A DNA stretch of 64,000 bases from Loxodes magnus (GCA_946699065.1 CAMPDV010000431.1:62001-126000); one strand, 5' to 3'. Shown: positions 39,809 to 51,274, counted from the first letter of the stretch. The notes: generated from the letters alone by a model not told the origin. Numbers and translations: made by a program.

Positions 39809-41150
39809 ATTATTATTTATTTTTTTTAATTATTTATATTAAAAAAATATTTTATAATTAAAAAATATAGATAAATTTTCGTATACTTATAATATATAAA
39901 AAACGATAATTTACATAACATCAAGTCATTTAAAAAATAATATTTAGCAATAAATAATAGTTAAATATTATTAAAATAAAAAAATTTATATCAGAAATTA
40001 TTTTAACAAAAATTATTATAAAATAGCAAAAAAATATAGATAAGTCAAAAACAAAAATATATCAAGTTTTTAATTAAGAGTAAACTAAAAAAACATAAAA
40101 ATTAAAAAAAATATTAAAATGAAATACGAAAAGAAAAAAATCGCAACTTCGATCCAAAAATTAAAAAAAAAATAAGCAAAAATTTGAAAAAATATTTAAA
40201 TACAGATAATCTGAAATAAAAAATTTAAAATTTTGATTATAAGAATCTAAAATTCCTTTAATTTATCAAAAAAAAATACCACACATTATATCAAAAAAAA
40301 AGAAAAAATTAAAAGATTAATTTATACAAAACTTTTAAACCTTTTAAGATAAAAGTCTTAATAAAAGTAAATTATAAAGAACTAAAAATAACATTTTTCA
40401 AAAGAATAAAATAAATTTTTAAAAACAAAAAAGAATTTTAAAAATAAATAGAAAAAAATAGTTAAATAGAAAAAAATCTAAAAGTAAAGTAAAGAACACG
40501 CCAAAAAACTTTTCTAATTAAAAGAAAATGAGATAAAAAGAGAATAAAAATAAAATAGAAATATATAAAAAAAGACAAAGAAAGATAAAATATGAAAAAA
40601 TTTGGAAAAATTTTATTTTTAATTTTGTTTTGAAAAATTTTTTCTTTAAAGTTTTATTTTTACATATAATTTTACTTACGTTCTTTTTTTCTATCTCATT
40701 TTTATTGTATTTATTTTAGTTAATTTATTATTTATTATCAATTACAAATAACTTTTCGTTTATTTATTGTTTTTAAGATAACTTTAAGTTATATTTAATT
40801 ATCTGGATAGAAACAATTTTTTTCTGAATCTTTTAAAGATTATAATCGATTAAAAAATTATATTTCAGGTTTTTTTAAGGGAAAATTCAAAAAAGTTTTT
40901 AAGTGATGCATAATCAATAAAATTATTCCCTTTTTAGAATTTGCATCAAAAATTTCTAAAAGAAGTCCTTTATTTAAAATTTTTTGATTATTTAATTAAT
41001 ATTTTGATTAAATTTTTATAATTTGGAACAAAATTTTAATATATGATCGAAAAAGATTTAGACTTATTGAAATGAATGATAAGATTTTTTATAAAAAGTG
41101 CTAAGTTTTAAACTATTTAGTAATTAAAAATTTTTATCATAATTCTCTTT
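39809..41150. other. A-rich stretch, nothing recognised
   Basis: The plus strand is extremely A-rich from about 39,830 to 40,600, then T-rich to about 41,100. There are runs of A/AAG/AAT but no consistent repeat unit or protein-like frame that I could defend. Confidence 0.4.
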
Positions 41151-42275
41151 ATGTTATTTTAAGTAAAAAACTCTAAAAAAAAATACTTTAATTATAAAGA
41201 TGATATAATATGTCAGGATTCAAATCAGGATTTTTCGCGGCTACAAAAAGGTAGGAGTTAACGACATCCTAGAGAAGCTAGGACCAAGAAAAGGGAACCA
41301 AAAAGGTTAACATCTAATCGAATCACCATTTTTGAAGAAAATCCTAGGAAATATACTAAAAGTAATATGCACTCGGAAGTCTCAAATCCCATCACAGAGT
41401 AGTAAATAAGACACGATTAGCCAATAAAAGTGGTGTTAGACCTCCAGAAGAGATCAAAAACTGAAGAAAGTTAAAAAGAGAATAATGAAAAAAGTTATAG
41501 TTGCAAACATACTATAATTGAAACAAATGCCCTAAAAAAAAGGCCTTCATGTATTTTGCAATGTTTCACAAGACCGGGACAATTAATCATAACACTAACA
41601 ATAGAAACAGAAAGAATTGGTCAACAAATTAGAAAAAATCGATGATAGACAGAAAAAATTACAGCGTTAAATTGACCTAAAAGAGAAAGGAAATGACTAA
41701 ATGATAATTGAAAGAGAAAAGAACTCAAGATTTAAACCTAAAAGAGAATCAAAAAGATACTATTATTGTAACTCTCGAATATATCTATGGAAAAGATGCT
41801 AGAAATTTCAAAACTTTAAATTAGAATACTGAAACTACTAGAAGCAGTTGGAAAATAAAAAGAAGATACAACAAAAACTAAAACTAAAAAGAAAAAGAAA
41901 AAGAAAAAGAAAAAGAGAAAGATTATATTGCATCAAATTTGGAAAAATATACAAGACTTAAGTTACCAATCATTATCTAGAAGAAAAAATACCTCAGTGA
42001 CAGTATGAATAACAAGATGAATATTTGTAGAGTCATATAAACTTTTATATTTAGCCTCTAGAGCAGTCGAGAGGTTGGTGGGAAAGAGGTTGAAATACCA
42101 ATAAGAGCTCCAAACATTTAATTTTGTATTTTTATATTAAGAAGATATTTTAAATATTAATTTTTCTTATCTAATAAATTTATGTTATTTATTATTTTAT
42201 TTTTTATTATAAAAAAATAAGAAAAATCTCTAAAATTTTAAAAAAGTATGTTTAAAAATAAGATAATATTTTTGA
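41151..42275 (+). CDS. Basic unknown protein of the element, frame disrupted
   Basis: ATG 41,151 opens a Lys/Arg/Gln-rich frame (LTSNRITIFEENPRKYTK; CILQCFTRPGQ). At about 41,600 the protein-like reading moves to another frame (DTIIVTLEYIYGKDARNFK; EVGGKEVEIPIRAPN). Either a short intron or an indel lies between. Codons are less AT-biased than nearby sequence. It may be a Gag/ORF1-type protein of the element. Exact end uncertain. Confidence 0.4.
41886..41921 (+). repeat. GAAAAA microsatellite within ORF
   Basis: About six tandem copies of a 6-bp unit (AAAAAG) encode alternating Lys-Glu in the downstream frame of the 41,151 ORF. Confidence 0.7.
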
Positions 42276-42359
42276 ACTTATCAGAAATAAATCTTTATAA
42301 ATTAAACATGTAAAAAGATAATAAGAATAATAATAATATTAAAAAAAAACTAAGAATAT

Positions 42360-42392
42360 AGAGCGCGTAGCACTACAATAGCGCGCAGCTCT
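42360..42392 (-). repeat. Conserved stem-loop, member 2
   Basis: Same fold as member 1. The inner stem is CGC paired with GTG, keeping pairing despite sequence change, and the loop differs (TATTGTA). This covariation suggests selection on structure. Confidence 0.7.
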
Positions 42393-42660
42393 TTAATTAA
42401 AGTTCTTAAAAGTTTAAAAACGTATTACATTACATTCTTTCCTGTGCTAGCATCCCTTGGAAATTCTTGTCTCCTATAGGGCCAATGTCAGAATGCTTCC
42501 CTAAAGAGAACTTAATCTCAGGCATCGTTCAACATATTGTTACTTGATGCCTCAGTCTTAACATCCTTGATTCCTGCCAAGATTCTTGTCCAGGTCTTCA
42601 CACAGGTACTTCCTAGTACCAGAGTTTCTATTAATCACAGTGGAAGGATTTCTTCTCCCT
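42360..42660 (-). mobile_element. Stem-loop-terminated short element A
   Basis: A GC-richer body of about 260 bp ends, on the minus strand, in the conserved stem-loop (42,360-42,392), here with G-U pairing replacing a G-C pair. The body matches 47,208-47,515 in blocks (AAGAATCTTGG, GATGC, GGAAGT). It looks like a short non-autonomous retroelement or a transcribed RNA family. Confidence 0.55.
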
Positions 42661-42874
42661 ATTTAAAATAAATCTAAATATTAGCAATAAATAATAAGAA
42701 AAATAATAGTAATTAAAAATATATAAAAATGCTAATAATATTAATAGTACATTAGTAATAATAAAATTAATAAAACATTAACAAAAATAGATTAATAATT
42801 AAATAAAAGCATAAAATAGTAATAAATCAATATAAATAATAATAATACCAAAATAATTAATAAATATTATTATA

Positions 42875-43070
42875 CAACGCGCAGCACCTCGTTGGCGATA
42901 GCTCTTTCAATAATAGTATTTAATATTTAAAAAAAGTGTTCTCGTACTTCTTGTTGTCATTCTAGCTGTTTAATGAGTCAATTCAATTTCTTCAAATGGG
43001 GAATCTGCCTATTAAAGATTATTTCCAATCTTGAGTCGAATGCTCGCGTCTTCTTGAATAAATTCGAATA
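42875..43070 (-). mobile_element. Degenerate stem-loop element B
   Basis: A decayed stem-loop (42,875-42,905) follows a 165-bp GC-richer body on the minus strand. The outer pairs are damaged. It abuts the start of the leucine-rich-repeat gene and may overlap its promoter. Confidence 0.45.
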
Positions 43071-43089
43071 AAATTAGAAATTAAGTCAT

Positions 43090-44810
43090 ATGAAGACTAT
43101 TCAGTCAAATTTTCATACTAACAGCAAGAAACCTCGGGGAAGTTAAAGCGTAAATAAGAATTTAATAAAAGAAAGATTTTTGCAAGATTACTGTTTAGAT
43201 TTAACTTTAAAAGCACTAAAAATATTTAGTTATGGAATTAATTAAGAAATGTTATTATAATACTTGAAATAAAAAGGAAACTCATTAGAAGAAATAAACA
43301 TTAACTCTAATGAGGATATTGATAAGTATATCGATTTTTGTCTTAATTTAAACAAAATTATCATTTATTAAATAAGAAATTCTTTAGACTAATACGAACT
43401 GAAGTTAAAAAACTTTAATCTTATTTGTTTAAATATTTATCAAAATTTATTAGCAGAAACAATATAAGGAATATTTTCTAAGTAGCATAATAAATTATAG
43501 CATATTTAGATTTATAATTTACATTAGTTTAATGATAATCACCTGATATCTTTAATGTAAAACTGTCCTAGTTTAAAATCTCTAGATTTGTGTTTATTAT
43601 ATGAACTTACTAATATATCTTTGAAGAAAATAGGAGATTATGGATAGAACTATAAAGAAATATCCTTTTAATTATGTTGAATAACTTTCTAATGAAACTC
43701 TTGGTTATATTTTAGAGAATTGTAGAAAAATAATAAGTTATTTCTTATTGGAATAGAAAATAAAATAAGACTCTACAATCTATGAGTTAAAACTGTAAGG
43801 AGTTAGAAAGCTTAGAATTGATATGTTGTTAAATGTAAGATGAGAATTGAATAAAGGAAATAGTTAAAATAAACGAATTAAAATAATTAAATCTTTTTGA
43901 AATTTAACTAAGCAATAAAGATATAGTACAAATAGTAACTAACTGTAAACATTTAAAATGATTAAGTCTTTTAGATTCAAAGGATGTTAAATAAGAAGGT
44001 TTTCCAATTTGTGATTAAGAAGGATAAGAATATTCTTTTTGAAGAAGTCTTAAATATTTAAATATTGAAAGAACATAAATAAGTGAATAATGGGCTAATT
44101 AGCTTAAATAAAAGTTCGCAAAAGTGACAATTCACCATAATGTTAAGAAAGATAGCAATTAGACTTGAAAGAGCAAATAATATTCTATTAAATTATAATA
44201 TATTAAATAATTCTAAATCACCTTATTCGAAATATCATAAAAATCAAATAAAATTAAAAAAATCTCTAAAATAATTTAAAATCTAATAAAAACTATTCTT
44301 ATTAAAAACAGATAAATGCTAAGCTTGCTTATAATTACATAAAAGAATAATAACCATTAATAAATATTTAATTTTTTAATTTTTAATGAATAACTAATAA
44401 GTTAATTAAGTCTTTAAGAAATTTCTCTTTATTACGACGAAGTTTCATAAAGTAAATAATAAATAAAATTAGAAATTTTAAGATTTTTTAATTAATCTTC
44501 TTATAACTTAAATTGGCTGAATTATTAAACAGAAAATGTTTCTTGTTTCTTATGATTTGCTAAGATGCTTTTATGATTTAATGTCTATACTTTTACTTAT
44601 TTAAAACTAAAATAATTTTAAGTCTAATGTTCACATTATACAGTTTATTTGATTTATTATGACGCTTGTAACAAAGAATCAATAAAACGTAGATAGATAG
44701 AAGACAGAAGAACAAGAGATAATGAAGAAGAAAATGATGAAGATATGGAACTAATAAAAGAAGAATTTTTATTACCTGAAGGCTTACTTGAAGAAATAGA
44801 CATGTATTGA
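43090..44810 (+). CDS. Leucine-rich-repeat protein with a 22-nt intron
   Basis: ATG 43,090 (MKTIQSNFHTNSKKPRG) opens a protein with LRRs of the F-box/RNI type: LISLMQNCPSLKSLDLC, LSNETLGYILENCRK, LKYLNIERTQIS. A GTAAG...AAAG intron at 43,835-43,856 (22 nt, phase 0) restores the LRR frame. A further +1 shift is needed at 43,675-43,680, where TGT TGA must become TGT GAA; this is an indel, a sequencing error or recoding. After the LRRs comes a helical region with two TGA-encoded Trp, then an acidic tail (NEEENDEDMELIKEEF) ending at TGA 44,808-44,810. The conserved stem-loop starts 12 bp after the stop, so it sits in the 3' UTR. The protein is probably cargo of the element. Confidence 0.65.
43835..43856 (+). 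other. 22-nt spliceosomal intron
   Basis: GTAAGATGAG...ATAAAG interrupts the LRR frame. Removing 22 nt joins MLLN to EIVKINELK in phase 0. It shows that introns of this size exist in this genome outside the microexon array. Confidence 0.65.
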
Positions 44811-44822
44811 AACATTTATTAA

Positions 44823-44855
44823 AGAGCTACGCACCAACGAGGTGCTACGCGCTCT
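44823..44855 (+). repeat. Conserved stem-loop, member 3
   Basis: It lies 12 bp after the LRR gene stop codon, with one A-C mismatch in the inner stem. It is followed by TATAATGAAATTTTTTTATT, as in the other members. It could act in 3'-end formation or in element RNA recognition. Confidence 0.7.
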
Positions 44856-45112
44856 ATAATGAAATTTTTTTATTTATATAAAATCATATTAAATGCTATA
44901 CTTAGATCTTAATTATATTTAAATAGTTATAAGTTAATTAGTTTCAAACACAAAGAAAATGTGAATAAAAATAAAGAAAGTAATAAGTTATATTTTAATT
45001 AATTTATTATTTACTAGCTAAAAGAATTTAATAAAAATAGATAATTATATTTTAACTATTAACTCAGTTACTTTAACATTATTTATTTTAAATTTATTTT
45101 ATTATATTTTTT

Positions 45113-45563
45113 AAAACAGCCATAGTTGTTCGAAGGTGAACAACAAGGTCATCTTCATCAGAGGTTGGGGAAGTTAAGTACCCATAATCGACTTTATATC
45201 TTCCTCTGCTTTGGTTTGACCTCGAGACATAAGATTCTTAGACCTTCGACACTAGCTTGGCTTGGCTTCGTTTATTTTTAATTCTGGAACTAAAAAGAAA
45301 TAATATTGCGAGCTTCATCAGAGGTGGGGAATTTAAGTACCCATAATTGACACATGTCGTCCTCTACTTTGGTGATGCAATGAGACACAAACCTGCCATG
45401 TCCTCGAATCTCCAGGAAGTATTAAAGATTACGAGTATTGTTAAATTATATCAGTATTGAACAAGGTCTATCAGTATCTGATAATTTTATCAGTAACAAA
45501 CATTCTTGTCAATATGAAACACTTATTAAAGAGCTGCGCACCAACGAGAGTGCTACGCGCTCT
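45113..45563 (+). repeat. Right terminal inverted repeat
   Basis: This is the inverted copy of 38,848-39,317, with scattered substitutions. The outer end is stem-loop 45,530-45,563. Confidence 0.85.
45530..45563 (+). repeat. Conserved stem-loop, member 4
   Basis: A perfect version of the fold (AGAGC/GCTCT, GCG/CGC, CAC/GTG) forms the right end of the 6.7-kb element. Confidence 0.75.
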
Positions 45564-46328
45564 ATAAAAAAATTTATTTATTTATATAAGGTATATTCTA
45601 GTTTGATTTAAAAAAATAATAATTAATAAATATTAAATACCTAGTTTTTTATTAAGATAGAAAAACTAGTAAGTAAAACAAACTTAGTAAGTTTACTTAA
45701 ATTAATCTTTTATTTATTTCTTGCTTATGATTTTTATTTGTAAGAACTTAATTTTGTGAAATAACTGAAGTTTAGTTTATGGAATTTGATATAAAATATA
45801 TATAATAATAATTAAGTAAAATAAACAAAGATAATAAAGACATACTTCTGTTGGAAAAACTTGCTTAAAAATATTTAGAAAATTAAAAAGGTAAATATGG
45901 CTCTAACACTTAGATTTAAATGTTAATATCTTTGTCTACTCTCTAAAAAGGTACATATATTAAATAAACTTTATTCCTTAAAATTTTATAAGAATCATCA
46001 TATATTAACTTTATATTAATCATTAAGGTAACTGTTCGCCTTCTGTTTTATATTAAATATTAATTTAAATATTAAAATTAACTTAGATTTAAAACAATAA
46101 TTTAATCATTTAAGTTACGTTAAATAAAATATTTTTATTTAAAGCAAATTATTATTTTGGGACTTTCTAAATATAACTATTTCATTAAAATAAAAATAAA
46201 CATTTTATAAATATCTTTTTAATTAATTAGCTAGGCATTAAATATTTAATTTTTTAATTTTTAATTTTGATCATAATTGAATTATCGTAGAAAAATTTAT
46301 GGCTTTTTAAAATAATAATAATAATAAT
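45564..46328. other. AT-rich, no gene seen
   Basis: This is AT-rich sequence between the element and the Gag-like gene. The frame of that gene can be read through here without a TGA, so its 3' end could lie in this stretch. Confidence 0.35.
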
Positions 46329-47123
46329 TTATTAAAATGACTTCACCTTTGTTTGGTTTTTCACGTATTAGTTTGCTATTTATTGCTTAAAATTAAGTTT
46401 CCTATCAAATTTTCTAGGATCTACACTGCTATGTTTCTTTATAATTTTAAGATTATTTTGCTTGGTTTTTCCAACAGGTCGAATCTCAGTCATTTTTATT
46501 GGAATTATTTACTGCCACTTAGATATAAGGAGCTTCTTTGTTTAATTGGAGTATTTTTCTCCCATAGATTAAACCTTCGTTTGTGCAGTATAGTCTAAAT
46601 ATATATTATCATTTATTTATATTATTTTCTTTTATTTTTATTAAAATTGGAAGCAATTTCTTACTTTATGTTCTAAATGTTTACAATACCAGCATATCAA
46701 TATTTTCCAATAGGGATATATTTAGTTACAGTTTGCTATTCTATTTCTATTGGGTCGTTTTGTATTAAGATAGTTCTGATTTACTTATTTTCGAATTTTA
46801 AATTTATCTTACTATTTATTCTGTCTGTAAAATTTTATCTTAAATTTGTCGTAAGTGCAGGTTTAGAACTAATTCAATCATAGTATTTTCCAATTTTAGA
46901 TTTTCCATAGATTTAATAATTTATTAGTTCTTTGATAAAGATCTTTAATAGCTTTTGCTAATCTTAATTCTCTATCTAAAGAAGGTAGAGATCACCGATT
47001 TCATCCTACTAAGTTTTATTAGGTTTTTTGGTGTAGCTTGTTATTTCTTAGGTGCCCTTTTATAATAAAGCCTTTATTTTTAACTATTACTTCAATCAAT
47101 ATTCTTTAGAGATTATGTCTCAT
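46329..47123 (-). CDS. Gag-like protein with CCHC zinc knuckle
   Basis: ATG 47,123 on the minus strand opens a basic protein (KNKGFIIKGHLRNNKLHQK, then LPSLDRELRLAKAIKDLY). A clear zinc knuckle of the form Cx2Cx4Hx4C follows (CWYCKHLEHKVRNC), then a Lys/Gln-rich tail. Two adjacent TGA-encoded Trp (VGWNRWS) precede a Ser-Leu-Pro motif. Knuckles of this type are typical of retroelement Gag/ORF1 proteins that bind RNA. The start lies 85 bp downstream, in the transcription direction, of a stem-loop element, so both may belong to one unit. No TGA defines the end; 46,329 is where protein-like sequence stops. Other CCHC proteins are possible. Confidence 0.6.
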
Positions 47124-47207
47124 TATTATATAGTTAGTAAACTTATATTCCTTTTGTATATTTTATTTTAAATCAAATATTTATGATAAATAATTAAACT
47201 AGATTAT

Positions 47208-47241
47208 AGAGCGCGTAGCACTCTCGATGGTGCGCAGCTCT
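47208..47241 (-). repeat. Conserved stem-loop, member 5
   Basis: Full pairing is kept; the loop reads CATCGAGA, one change from the commonest loop. It is followed, like the others, by TATAATC. Confidence 0.75.
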
Positions 47242-47515
47242 TTAAATTAATTTTATTTAAAATTAATAAAATTTCTCCTTGGAAGTTTCCTCATGTACTT
47301 CACTCCTTTGAAAATTCTGTCTTCTAATAGGGTATGGGTCTGAGTGATGCCCCAAGAGACCTAATCGTTTAGCATCTTTAAACTATCGTTACTCAATGCA
47401 TCTAGTTATTTCCTCTTGGCTCCTACCAAGATTCTTGCTTAGTTTATCGCTCCTGAAGAACTTCCTGGCACTATGAGTTAATTTAATCCGAGTTGGAAGA
47501 TTGGTCCTTCCTATT
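47208..47515 (-). mobile_element. Stem-loop-terminated short element C
   Basis: This is related to 42,360-42,660: the same order of blocks and a perfect stem-loop at its minus-strand 3' end (47,208-47,241). GC content is higher than the flanks. Confidence 0.55.
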
Positions 47516-47605
47516 TAAATTATATATATAGCATTTCAATAAATTATAAGTTTAGTATTTTTTTTATTTGATAAGTATTATAGAATATTCAAGTTTCGTT
47601 CACTC

Positions 47606-48060
47606 ATGGAGAAAACCTGACCTCCTAATAAAGAATTAAAATTAACTTTGGTAGAAGGTTCTAAATATAAGCAATAACATAAAAGATCCAGCTTTTTAAG
47701 ATCTTTATGCCTCTAATTTCTAACTTCAGTCGAAATATACTGAAAGACCAAAAACTTGAGAAATTTATATCTATTTGGAACAAGAAATTCAACCAGTCAA
47801 GATGAAAATTTTAAAATATCTTTAGGACAAACTGATTGAATAACTATAGATATAGAAAAATAATAAGAAAAAAGGAAATTACAAAGATGATTATTTTAAT
47901 GCCTAATTATAAGTTATTTAAAGACTTTTTTAATATTAGATAATAACTTTTTTTCGCAGAATACGAGGAGAGGTTGAGCAACTAAAAATAAAAAATTTGA
48001 AAAGAGTAATTGATAAAGAAATATTAAAGCTTATATAAACAAGTTTATATAAGAAATATT
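47606..48060 (+). CDS. Possible plus-strand ORF, unknown
   Basis: ATG 47,606 opens a protein-like stretch (MEKTWPPNKELKLTLVEG; LGQTDWITIDIEKQQEKRK) with TGA as Trp in several places. The quality of the reading falls after about 48,060 and no stop is clear. No family was recognised. Confidence 0.35.
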
Positions 48061-48429
48061 TTGGTAAATATTTTTATTATAAGAAATAATATAAATTAAT
48101 GCTAGTATAAATTAAATTAATATGCTTTATGTTAACAAAATACAATATACTCTAATTTTTTTCCATCTTTTTTTCATTTATATGATAATGAAAATTCTTT
48201 CAAATTAAGTTTAAAAAAGGAATTTTTAACATATTTTGATAAATTTATTTTAATATTTATTTCTCTTAAAAAGATTAATTAGATGTTTACTAAATGAAAT
48301 TAATACCAATATCTAAGTGTGAAAGAAATTAAATATATAAAAGTATATAAAAGTAGACACTAGTTACATATGATTATGGATAAATTGTCCTTAAAAAGCG
48401 GAAAGTAAGTTCAAATTTGATTTAATAAA

Positions 48430-50000
48430 TTAACTATTGATTATTAATTTCTAATAAATTTTGTCAAAAAATGATTTAACTTGATCTCTCTTTTACTAGA
48501 ATCATTAATTCTTTGGTATTCTAATTTTATTGTTGTTTATGAAATTTCTCTTACTGCTTGCGAAATTGTTTAAATCTTTCTTTCTATTCTTTTTCTTTAT
48601 TTCAGTCTTCTTTTTGTTCTGTTAGCAAGTTCATTTTTACTCTTTAAGGATTTTACATGATTTAAATTATTTTAATTTTTACATTTTACTTATTAACTTA
48701 TTAATTTTTTTTGCGTTATTTATGCCTTTCCATAACTTAATTTAATTTTCTCCTATAATTTACATTCTCTCGAGCAATTTATTAAACTCAGTTTGGTCCA
48801 AAGTTTTTTTATAATTTCCATTTATTAAAATATCAGTAATATTTTATAAGTTTTCCTTTTTTTTTGCTTAATATTCATTTTAATATATTACTCTGCTTAT
48901 AGTTTAACAGATGTTTACTCCTTATAAATACTCATAGAATTTCTTTTATTATTATTTAGATTTCAAATATAAGAAATTGATTAATTCTCTCTTCTATTAT
49001 TTTATTTGCAAGTTTAAATCTTTCATTTTAGAATTTCTTCAAATTTTCTTTTTTAATTAGTTATTCTCATGTTGAATCCTCACCACAATTTATAATAAAC
49101 TCCTTATTTTTTAACTTGATTCTGTGACTTTAATTTTTAATTATAGAATTCTGAGAGTGGATATTTTATTTCCTTTTAGAAACTTATACTAAAGTTATTA
49201 TTTTTTCAAATAGAAAAGGTATAATTTTTTTTTATTTGATGAAAAGTCTAATTAAGTTTCTGATTTTTTAGTAGCTTCAACATCATGATCCCATCCTGCA
49301 AGTAAATTTTCCTTACAGATAATAAAAAAGTTTATAAATTTTTCTATATTCTTCACATCATTCTTTGGCTTTATTTTTAAATGTGTTTTTGCTCCTATGT
49401 ATTTCTTAATATTTGATTTTAAAGTTCATCTTATTCTAGTAGTTCTGCCTTGTTTTATTGACGCAAAAATTGAAATTAATATTTTTAATTTTAACTTTCC
49501 TTCTTGTAAATAATATACAAATATTTAAATATAGCAATATCCTTATCTTTGAAGGAGGAAAAATCTTTTTACTAATCTTTTGTTTTATTTAACTAAAAAC
49601 TAGGAAATTTTATTTATTAATAATTAAAATTTTTAAGTTTATGCAATACTTCAAATATCTTCCAAATAACTAAGACATATAGTAAGTTAAATATATCTTT
49701 TGCATTTTGCTACTCTTCTCTTAATTTTAAGCAACCCTATAAACATGATAATATCTTTATAATATTTTAGCAATCTTGCTTATCTATGACAAAGGTAGAT
49801 TATTTAAATTTATAAGGTATAAATAATTCTACATTTGAGTCAAATATTAAAATTCAGAATTTTTTTCTTCATAATGATAAGAAATTAATTTATGCATTTT
49901 AGACTAAATAATCAAAAAGAAAAAAAGGCTAAGCAAAACTAAAAAGAAATAAAAACTCGGAAATTATGAGTCAAGATATTACTCACTTAAATTTAATAAA
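48430..50000 (-). CDS. Probable coiled-coil protein, unknown
   Basis: On the minus strand, from about 49,850 down to about 48,450, frames read as protein: an upstream part (FIPYKFKQSTFVIDKQD), then DVKNIEKFINFF and LLAGWDHDVEATKKSE, then long Lys/Gln/Glu helices (NNQLKKKIWRNSKMKD; LDQTEFNKLLERMQIIGEN). At least one frame change near 49,400 is needed, so a short intron or indel is likely. The helices suggest a structural or scaffolding protein. Start, end and function are not fixed. Confidence 0.42.
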
Positions 50001-50429
50001 GCTTTTCATAAATATATCACTAATGAACTTATTCTTAAAAATGCTTTTAGAAAGTTGGTATTATTATAAAGTAAACTATCTTAAAAAAACTCTAACAATG
50101 TCTAAAAAAATTCTAAGTAGAAAAGAATGAAAATAAAGTAGTATAACTAAAAATGGAAATAATGAAGTTAGTAGTCAGTAAAGATTACGTTTAAAAAAAT
50201 AAGTCATCAGAAGTTGTTACCTTTCTTCGCCATTAAAATCTAGCTAAAAAGAGTTTAAAAATAATCTGAAATCTAATCTTAGAACTTTTATAAATACAAG
50301 GAAAGAAATATAATATCAAGCTAAAGAAAATAACAGAAACTCTCTTTAAAAGATAATTAATCATTCAAACAGGAGAGAAAATCTAATTTCGAATGCTAAC
50401 CATAAATTACAAATAGATTAATAACCATT

Positions 50430-50810
50430 TCAATAGTAATAATCTCTATTACCTACATCACTTCCATATGAACTCTAACTATTATAATTATATGGATGCC
50501 AAAAATAATTTCCATCATAGTAACTGTAATAGTTGTAATTGTTAAAATTTGAACTTTGATCTGAATGTCCCTATGAATTATAATTACTTTAATAATTATC
50601 AGAATAATACTAAGTATATCCACCCCAATTTCCATTATCATTTTATCTCAAATTATATTCATTTCCATTCTAATAATTATAACTCCAATACTTTGACTTT
50701 TGTAACAATTACTAAGAATCTTCCTTTCTATTCAAAGCATCTTTCACACTAAACTTGTAACTTTCGAAACATGCTAATATATTTAAGATTATCAACACTT
50801 ATGCTATCAT
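50430..50810 (-). CDS. Small secreted Tyr/Asn/Gly-rich protein b
   Basis: ATG 50,810 gives a signal peptide (MIAQVLIILNILACFES), a short charged segment (KDALNRKEDSQQ), then a low-complexity Tyr/Asn/Ser/Gly/Gln region with aromatic spacing (NGNWGGYTQYY, NNYNYYSYYDGNYFW). It ends at TGA 50,432-50,430 (127 codons) if that TGA is a stop; a reading through it (WNGYQ) is possible. It follows protein a in the same direction after 207 bp and shares its composition, so the two are probably a tandem pair of extracellular-matrix or secretory-granule-like proteins. Confidence 0.58.
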
Positions 50811-51016
50811 TTTTTATTATTCTTCTTTTTCCTCCTACTTATATATATGCATAAGCATAGAGGTTTCCATTCCAGTTCTACTATTAAAAAAGTGGTTTTT
50901 TTCTGCTTATATGTTTATATACGTTTATTTATATTTTACAATCACCTTTTTTCTCTTTTATATACTTGATTTAAATTGATAACATGTTTTATAAATAAAA
51001 ATCATTAAAATAAATA

Positions 51017-51274
51017 TCATTCAGTCTTACTTTTAGTACTCTTCTTGCTCTTCTTCTGCAACCAAGTATAAAAATCATTTCCATAATAATTCCTATAGTT
51101 AGCATCGTTTTAGTTGTAATATGATCCGTAATTCCAATAATCATAATAGGGATAGTTCCAGTTTTAATATGCTCCTGAACTTTAAGAATTTCCATTTCTA
51201 TTATTATAAGCATTATCATATACATAAAATAAAAGAAGATAAAAGAGTTTCAATGATAAAGAATGCTTGGACAT
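51017..51274 (-). CDS. Small secreted Tyr/Asn-rich protein a
   Basis: ATG 51,274 gives MSKHSLSLKLFYLLLFYVYD, a signal peptide, followed by a Tyr/Asn/Gly/Trp-rich stretch (NWNYPYYDYWNYGSYY) and a basic end (QKKSKKSTKSKTE) before TGA 51,019-51,017 (85 residues). A second in-frame TGA follows four codons later. It is similar in plan to the neighbour at 50,430-50,810. Aromatic low-complexity secreted proteins of this sort can self-assemble; the function is inference. Confidence 0.62.

Larger units (their letters stand above)
38848..45563. mobile_element. 6.7-kb element with ~450-bp terminal inverted repeats
   Basis: Sequence 38,848-39,317 recurs in inverted orientation at 45,113-45,563 with high identity, and both outer ends are the same stem-loop. 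Inside are a short charged ORF fragment (39,308-39,808), a basic Gag-like or unknown ORF (41,151-42,275), two copies of a minus-oriented stem-loop element (42,360-42,660 and 42,875-43,070), and a leucine-rich-repeat gene (43,090-44,810) followed at once by another stem-loop. No transposase or integrase was recognised, so mobility is inferred from structure. The inverted repeats are markedly less AT-rich than the interior. Confidence 0.6.

Noticed and set aside
46353..46883. Plus-strand short ORFs at 46,353-46,598, 46,583-46,768 and 46,677-46,883
   Set aside because: They are antisense to the zinc-knuckle Gag-like gene, which explains the sequence far better.
38848..47241. Stem-loops as tRNA genes or Helitron ends
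   Set aside because: No cloverleaf or A/B boxes. The imperfect hairpin has fixed bulges and lacks a CTRR end, so neither fits.
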